Below are positions 58,667 through 64,000 of a stretch of 64,000 nt of DNA, one piece after another (within the stretch, counting starts at the first letter, position 1; each line of letters begins with the position of its first letter). Where the stretch lies: positions 13,574,745 to 13,638,744 of the forward strand of contig CM075102.1 of assembly GCA_037576195.1 (NCBI GenBank). Direction: 5' to 3'. Below the pieces are notes generated by a model. The model saw only the letters and a program-made list of their open reading frames with translations. It made no database searches and was not told the origin of the DNA. Source of the DNA: Phytoseiulus persimilis (Eukaryota > Arthropoda > Arachnida > Mesostigmata > Phytoseiidae). Made by a program: the position numbers and the translations under genes.

Positions 58667-59059
58667 GCGGCCGAGAGTCACACAGACTTCCTGAGTCGAA
58701 GGCATAGAACAATGCTCGATCGCGAGATTCTGTCTGGCGGGTTTTCCCAACTTAAGCGAAAGGCGGCGATTCAAACCCGGTCAAAGGGTACATCAAGCCC
58801 CTTTGGGTCGAACCACCGGCAGTAGTGTCACCGAAAGTTCAAGCAGGTGCTCCGTAAGAACAGAACCTCAATGCTGTTCTTGCTGCCCATGTCGCCCACA
58901 TCCAGCGCATACCCTAAACCCTGGAGCATTGGTCAAGCACGGACCCAACTGCTTTGTGAGGCTTTTAAGGCGTCTTGAGGGCTTTTCGAATCCGTTGCTG
59001 CTGGGATGTGGGAATACAATTCAACAGGAGAATAATAAAGTTTGATAAAAGGACGAGGA

Positions 59060-60260
59060 CAATGGTTTTTCTGTACGGCGAAGAATCACTGTCCTTACCA
59101 CTCCCGTCGCTCTGCTGATCTTCTCTAAACCGGTCGGCCTCCGATTCAACGCGGAGACAGGTGTTCGAAGCCATGACACCCACTCTGCTTGAAGCTCACC
59201 AATTTCTAATCATGAATGTGTCGATCTTGAGGCCCGAAGAGCGATCAGCAGGGAGCAAACATCTGAACGACGACAGTCAATGCAAGTGGAAACCGGTGTC
59301 AGAAAAACTGGCTGCCTCAATCTGACAAAAAGGATGTGTCCGTGGTTGAGTAGCACTCGGACGCTATCAGAGCATGGGAGATGTAAAATCGTCCAAGACA
59401 ACATCGACAAACTACCTAAACACCGACGAGTCAAATGTCAGAACCGGGAGCCGGAAGAAAACGATACCGATAGACAGTGACCGACGATCCGTCAGTCTGT
59501 CATTCATTCAGTTAGGAGGAAGACTTTTATGTTACACGGATTATGGAGATGGAGGGATTGTCAAGTCACGTGACCATATTCGAATTAGATCTCTGATATC
59601 GTCAATGAAACTATCGATGAACCAGTGTGGAGCTGAGCCGAGGCACTGGTTCCTACTTCGACGTGAAATTCACTATTCGTGCTCTGTACGAGGAAGCAAA
59701 TGGAACTAATAAACATCACTCCTGATTACTATGTGTCGAGAAAGCATCGGTCTTCTTGCTTGTGTATGGAAACTTGCCTTGTTCGCCTCGCTAGTCTCAT
59801 TCCGCCTCGGATGAAATACGATGGTTTCGCTCCCACCGAACGCGTGTTTGTTCGATCGCGGAATCGATGAAAGGAAGAAGGTGGTTTCCATCCTCTTGCA
59901 GGTGTGCAATCGATTTTGCACTGTATTCGCTCAACCTGATACACGCAAATACTGGAGAAACTGATTCCTCTCGAGTCTCGGTTTGCAGTGAGCCTCAACA
60001 GGCCAGCAGAACACGTCAGATGAGCCGGATTCAGAGCAGAGAGGCGCTACAAACTTGTCGAATTCAGTCAGCGACCTTTTGCGTCGGCAGGGGACAGCGG
60101 ATTGAAGTATTTTCCGTCGGTCAGAACTCGTTCAGATGGCCAACTCAACCTCTCTCGTTTTAATTGGTGGCAGATGATACCGGGGAAAGAATGTACCAAT
60201 GAATTAAGTAGGCCGAGGAGTTTTCTTGCTCACCCGTACTCGGGGAAATATCGTCGTTCT
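59060..60260. other. spacer between convergent SMG9 and eIF2D
   Basis: About 1.2 kb between the two poly(A) regions. A plus-strand frame from an ATG at 59374 (MGDVKSSKTTSTNYLNTDES) is open but unsupported. No RNA gene or repeat seen. Confidence 0.45.
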
Positions 60261-60431
60261 CATTTTATTGGTACAGATGAACCACGTGATAACATGCGAT
60301 GTCCATGACGCTCCTCTCAGGTCAGTATAAACAGCTGAGGAAAATTGCGCGCGTCAACAAAAAGACAGGGTTGCATTCGAACATCAAAGTTAGGCGCTGT
60401 GGTGGCTCGCAAGTCCAGAACGCGATCTCGA

Positions 60432-63400
60432 TCACTTCTTCTTTTTGGGAGCATGCTCCAATCCGCGAACGTAAACGCGAGGGAGCTTGTATGTATCTGG
60501 AAGAGTTACGGAGCATATGGATATTATGAGTACAATCTGTATCAATGGCGAATCTGTGTGGGGTGTCTGAAGATCCCTGACCTCCGAACTCATCAGTACA
60601 GACTCCTAAAACGGTATGGAAGCGTCCGTTTCTACAAGCGACTCTCTGGAACGGAGACGAATTCGAAGGATTTCCTACCGAAAAGGAGTTTTGCGACGAA
60701 GTTCACTTGGTTTCCTTGGACCAAGACCTGCTGGAAGCCTTTATTGCTATTCGCCAATGGATTCACTGTCGTCGAAGCCGAAACGCCAACTTGAACTTGA
60801 TGCGCGAAGATGTTCGGATCGATGCCGAACGTTTCGAAACCGTGTATCAACGTGACCTGTACGAGAGACACGCCAAGTGAGTAGGGGATCCCGGAATATC
60901 AGATTTTTGCCTCCGTCGGGAGTCAATTCAAGCGGCGGAAACTGATGGACGTTATTGCTCAACAGAGTTCTCGGACCTTCTTGTTTCCGGATCTTGTTGC
61001 CACAGATATGGATATCGGTTCCAGAGCACCCTTGCGCAACACAGGTTCCCTATTTTGGAAACGTAGCTCGAATGCAGATGAGAATTTTGACAGAACTCTG
61101 TAATCGGAGAGATTGATGGGTGAATTCAAGGAGCGCCAGAAAACATCTGAGTTCCCAAGTTCGCCGAATGTCACCTAATCAGGAGTTTCGGAGCTCACCT
61201 CCGGTTCAGGGTCTCCCATGTCACCTGTGAGTCATATTCGTTCCGAGTCAACACTATGTGAGCGAGCACGGGCTCCAACTGAACGATTCTACAGCAAACA
61301 TCGGATTATTAGGAGATTACGAAAATGTGCGCAAGTGAATCAAAACGTAAATGGAGCAATCAGCGAATCGTCTGAATAAGGAAAGACTCGAACGAACCTT
61401 TTATCCTCCGTTTGAAGGTTGTTTTCGATGACATATTGCTTCACCTGAGATCGTATCTCCTCCAAAGATATCGGCGAACCTTTCCTGACATGAGAATAGA
61501 GAAGGGGTGAGCTATGAGAAGTGTCTTTGCGGCCACCTCCGTGGATTCCTGCCTCCTTGTTGTGGAGGTCATGCGCCAGGGCTTGCGGAGTCGCGGGAAA
61601 CATGACATCCAAACTAAGAAATCTACACAGTGTTTCTCCCAGCTTTTTCAACAGCGATTTCCTATCATTTATTCAGGATTCTTCCTGGCCGCAGGTACAC
61701 GAAACTAACAACTGCACGTCGGATGCGAGCTCGAACAAAATTTCTCGTGAGGGTAACAAAACAATCAACTTCAGTAAAGGACTTTCTGAGGAACGCTTAG
61801 GCTCACGGCTCCCTTATGACGGTGGGAAGCTCTCCGAACGGTTTTGGTTCACCCGGGGACGGCATCGACAGAGCTTCTGGCTTCCGGGGAACGGATGGAT
61901 GCTCGGGCCGCTGATACCGAGGGAGCGGGGGCAACGCTCCCAGCAAACCAGTCAGAAGCCCTCTCAAAGGCAGAATCATGTGAGGATACGGTATACGATG
62001 GATCACCGGCACCGAGACCGGCGTGATCGTCGTCTTGCGACGTCTAACTTTCTTCGCAACGTGGACGGTACCCCCTTCATCCTCCGAGGAGCTCGACGTC
62101 CCGTAGACGTCTTCAGTTGGGTTTTCTGTCGTGGTTGCTGCGGTGGTTCGGTGCCGATGCGATGCCCGTCTGGTCGGTTTGTAATGCTCGGGCGTCTCTT
62201 CCTCGACCGAGGTATTGCGGACGGGGTCTCGTCTGCATTGCGGCTCGTTGCATTCGTTCACGCAGCACGATTGTCCATAAGGACACGGGAACCTCGAGCA
62301 TCCGTGAACGTTGGTCAAACATTTCACCGCTGAGTGAGCTTCGATGGAAGGCGAGCACTTGGGGAATCTCCTCCTGATCGGAATGCACACGGGGTTGAGG
62401 ATAGGATCCAAGCAGCACAGTTCTCCGTTCCGGCAAGTTGACGAGCTACACTTATTAATCACTGTGGAGCAATACGTGCGCAGTTCACTAGAACGGTACA
62501 GAATCGCAATGTGAGAACCCCAGCCAGAGCTGATATGTTTCGCGACATCAAAGAGAACATCTCGATCTCCAGTCTCATCGGAATCACTCTTGAGCTGAAG
62601 CCACGTACACGACCGGACACGCATTGTGGGGTTGCGGAACGTGCTTCGTGATGTAGGCTGAGATTTCGGCGCGAGTTGCCACCGCGAAGGTAAGCGCTAG
62701 GCACATGCGCACCCACATCGCTCGTGGGCGATCTCTCCGAGCATATTAGAATCAGAACCCGCGGCGAGACGGGACGAAGAGCTCATCGGGCGTTCGTGGG
62801 CTCGCGGAATTGAGGAGAACCGGAAACGAGCAACGCCGCCCCGATTTACAAAGTTTTTCCGCCCTCTTGAGGGATCGTCTGCTTGGTCACTCACGAGAGG
62901 TGTAGATCACACTCATTCAAGTGATGATTGATCCATCCCGTCGCTTGACAACTCGACAAAAGCGTCGCCCGGTTAGCTCCGAACACTCCGACGGATCGAA
63001 CGACGCGGGCCGTTCGTCCAGCGCCATCGATCACGCCTGAAAGCCAATGACCCCACGCCGAGTTCCGCCCACAAGGCGTCGCAAGCCAGATTAGGTGCAA
63101 GATTATGGCAACGTGATTGAGTGCTTAAATCCTCCTTGGACCTTTCTGAGACCCGAGTTAGCCTCCGCTGGAGAGATACAGTATTCCCGCACATAGACGC
63201 GAAAGGAAGAAGTGAGTTCGCCTCTGAAACGGCCAACTCGGACTCTGTGTCTGATTGAGTTGTCTCATTGGGTTGGTCGGACAACCTGAATTGTTTTCAA
63301 TTGTTCACTTTTTCGGACCAGTTGCGTGGCACAATCCGCTGCAGCGAAGTGAACCGCAGCTCATAAGAACCGCTTACGCCAGCAAAGAATCGATGACGAT

Positions 63401-64000
63401 GGACTTCAGATTTGGAGGGACTCTCGAATTCACGTTCCCTAGTTCCGTAAATACTCACGCATATCCTTTGAGCAGAGGCAACACTTCAGCTGTCACTAGG
63501 AAGACTTGTCGAATCTCGGGCATCTGATACGTGAAGGCATCTTTCGTTTCGTTCAAGGAGTCCTTGATCTTCGGGAAAAATTCCGGTCGCACCTGTGTGA
63601 AGACGCGGGCAATCAATTTGAGCGCTGCGGTCGGTGAGCCGGAACAAACATTTAAATTCCTCGGAGACCACATCCTGACCTTGAAAAGAGGAAGTCTCTC
63701 GACCCTGAGTTCCGTGATTTGCTCAACGCCCTTCTTCTCTTCCTTGATGTCAATGTATCCCAGTGCCTTCATCTCTGACAGGAAAGTGGAAACTTTTTTG
63801 TACGAACTCTTCTTGATCTCCACGCCCTGTACAGAGAAATCCATTAGCGAGGAAACATCCGGACTGGTATCGAACTTGTGCGTGTGTACGGAACTTCTAT
63901 CGAACTCACATGGCCTTCAGGCGCACACGCCTGCACATATTTGGAGTAGAACACGTTGCTCAAGATGGGCAATTCTATATTCTTGTGCGAAGTTTTGATG
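60432..64000 (-). CDS. EIF2D: eIF2D (ligatin), N-terminal part outside the window
   Basis: Delivers tRNA to the ribosomal P site independently of eIF2 and helps recycle 40S subunits. Exons 64000-63910 (cut), 63826-63680, 63592-63459, 61484-61398, 61288-61199, 61097-60977, 60856-60679 and 60496-60432 join in phase at each junction. Seen in order: GVEIKKSSYKKVSTFLSEMK (winged-helix-like part), ISLEEIRSQVKQYVIENNL (SWIB/MDM2-like part), PVLRKGALEPISISVATRSG, then the SUI1 domain with TLIHGFETFGIDPN, SASTTVNPLANSNKGFQQVL and VQGNQVNFVAKLLF. The end is LPRVYVRGLEHAPKKKK. Compared with human eIF2D the order and spacing agree throughout. The N-terminal PUA region lies beyond 64000. A minus-strand AATAAA occurs at 60269-60264. 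The intron 63458-61485 contains another gene. Confidence 0.96.
61679..61684 (-). other. poly(A) signal of the nested Cys-rich gene
   Basis: TTTATT on the plus strand (AATAAA on minus), about 120 bases after the stop of the intronic gene and well before the next eIF2D exon. This lets the nested gene end inside the intron. Confidence 0.5.
61803..62661 (-). CDS. Cys-rich, probably secreted protein nested in eIF2D intron
   Basis: One long open exon encodes a helical lead (VLFDVAKHISSGWGSHIAIL) and two short cysteine modules. The first is CSSSTCRNGELCCLDPILNP plus VC; the second is CSRFPCPYGQSCCVNECNEP plus QC. A Ser/Thr/Glu-rich mucin-like linker, a basic patch KKVRRRKTT and a Pro-rich tail follow. 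The CC pairs suggest a WAP- or small-inhibitor-like disulphide fold, but spacing does not fit any family I can name. The start is uncertain. The frame opens after an acceptor TCTCAG near 62662. A separate frame just upstream begins MWVRMCLALTFAVATRAE at 62718, a good signal peptide, but in another phase. Either an intron or an upstream exon must supply the N-terminus. The ATG at 62624 in the main frame lacks a signal peptide. Confidence 0.65.

Noticed and set aside
60590-60880. Plus-strand open frame without ATG that reads like a good protein and even splices in phase to upstream open segments
   Set aside because: It is the exact antisense of eIF2D SUI1-domain exons, which match the family residue by residue and join in phase. 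The plus-strand reading is a shadow.

Overview
The window is nuclear DNA from an arthropod. It has many short introns with GT/AG borders, AATAAA poly(A) signals, close spacing of housekeeping genes and roughly balanced base composition. The gene set (KIF21, PCBD, RPS26, SMARCD/BAF60, p38 MAPK, U2A', SMG9, eIF2D, a carboxylesterase and small lineage-type secreted proteins) fits a chelicerate. A compact mite genome, perhaps a phytoseiid such as Metaseiulus/Galendromus, is my best guess. That is inference from gene style, not a database match.

Layout. 1-9125 (-): KIF21-type kinesin-4, at least 19 exons, C-terminus cut by the window start and first coding exon not found. 9.2-16.6 kb: no solid gene, only scattered minus-strand segments that could be exons of an unidentified membrane protein. 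16.7-17.5 kb (+): pterin-4a-carbinolamine dehydratase. 19.1-20.0 kb (+): ribosomal protein S26 with a TOP-type start. 22.9-29.1 kb (-): a 7-exon secretory-pathway protein with CUB domains, one LDLa repeat and one TM helix. It is divergent from 29.7-31.3 kb (+) SMARCD/BAF60 of the SWI/SNF complex. 32.8-34.4 kb (-): single-exon carboxylesterase with an intact Ser/Glu/His triad. 38.0-45.3 kb (+): three two-exon genes for very short secreted peptides sharing one phase-1 intron (two are close paralogues), with an unidentified 302-aa two-exon gene between the first two. 45.7-49.4 kb (+): p38 MAP kinase carrying two alternative copies of one 80-nt exon. 49.75-51.5 kb (-): U2A' (SNRPA1), convergent with p38. 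51.7-52.8 kb (+): unidentified, apparently frameshifted gene starting at an AAGATGGCG motif. 53.75-55.0 kb (-): unidentified secreted protein. 55.5-58.7 kb (+): SMG9. 60.4-64.0 kb (-): eIF2D, 5' end outside the window. A 2-kb intron of eIF2D holds a complete-looking Cys-rich gene on the same strand.

Functionally this is a mixed housekeeping block: translation (RPS26, eIF2D), splicing (U2A'), NMD (SMG9), chromatin (SMARCD), signalling (p38), transport (KIF21) and cofactor recycling (PCBD). Fast-evolving secreted proteins sit between these genes. No operons, CRISPR arrays, convincing tRNAs or intact transposons were seen. Exon borders below were read by eye. Where reading phases agree across consecutive exons the models are strong; single isolated open frames are marked as weak.
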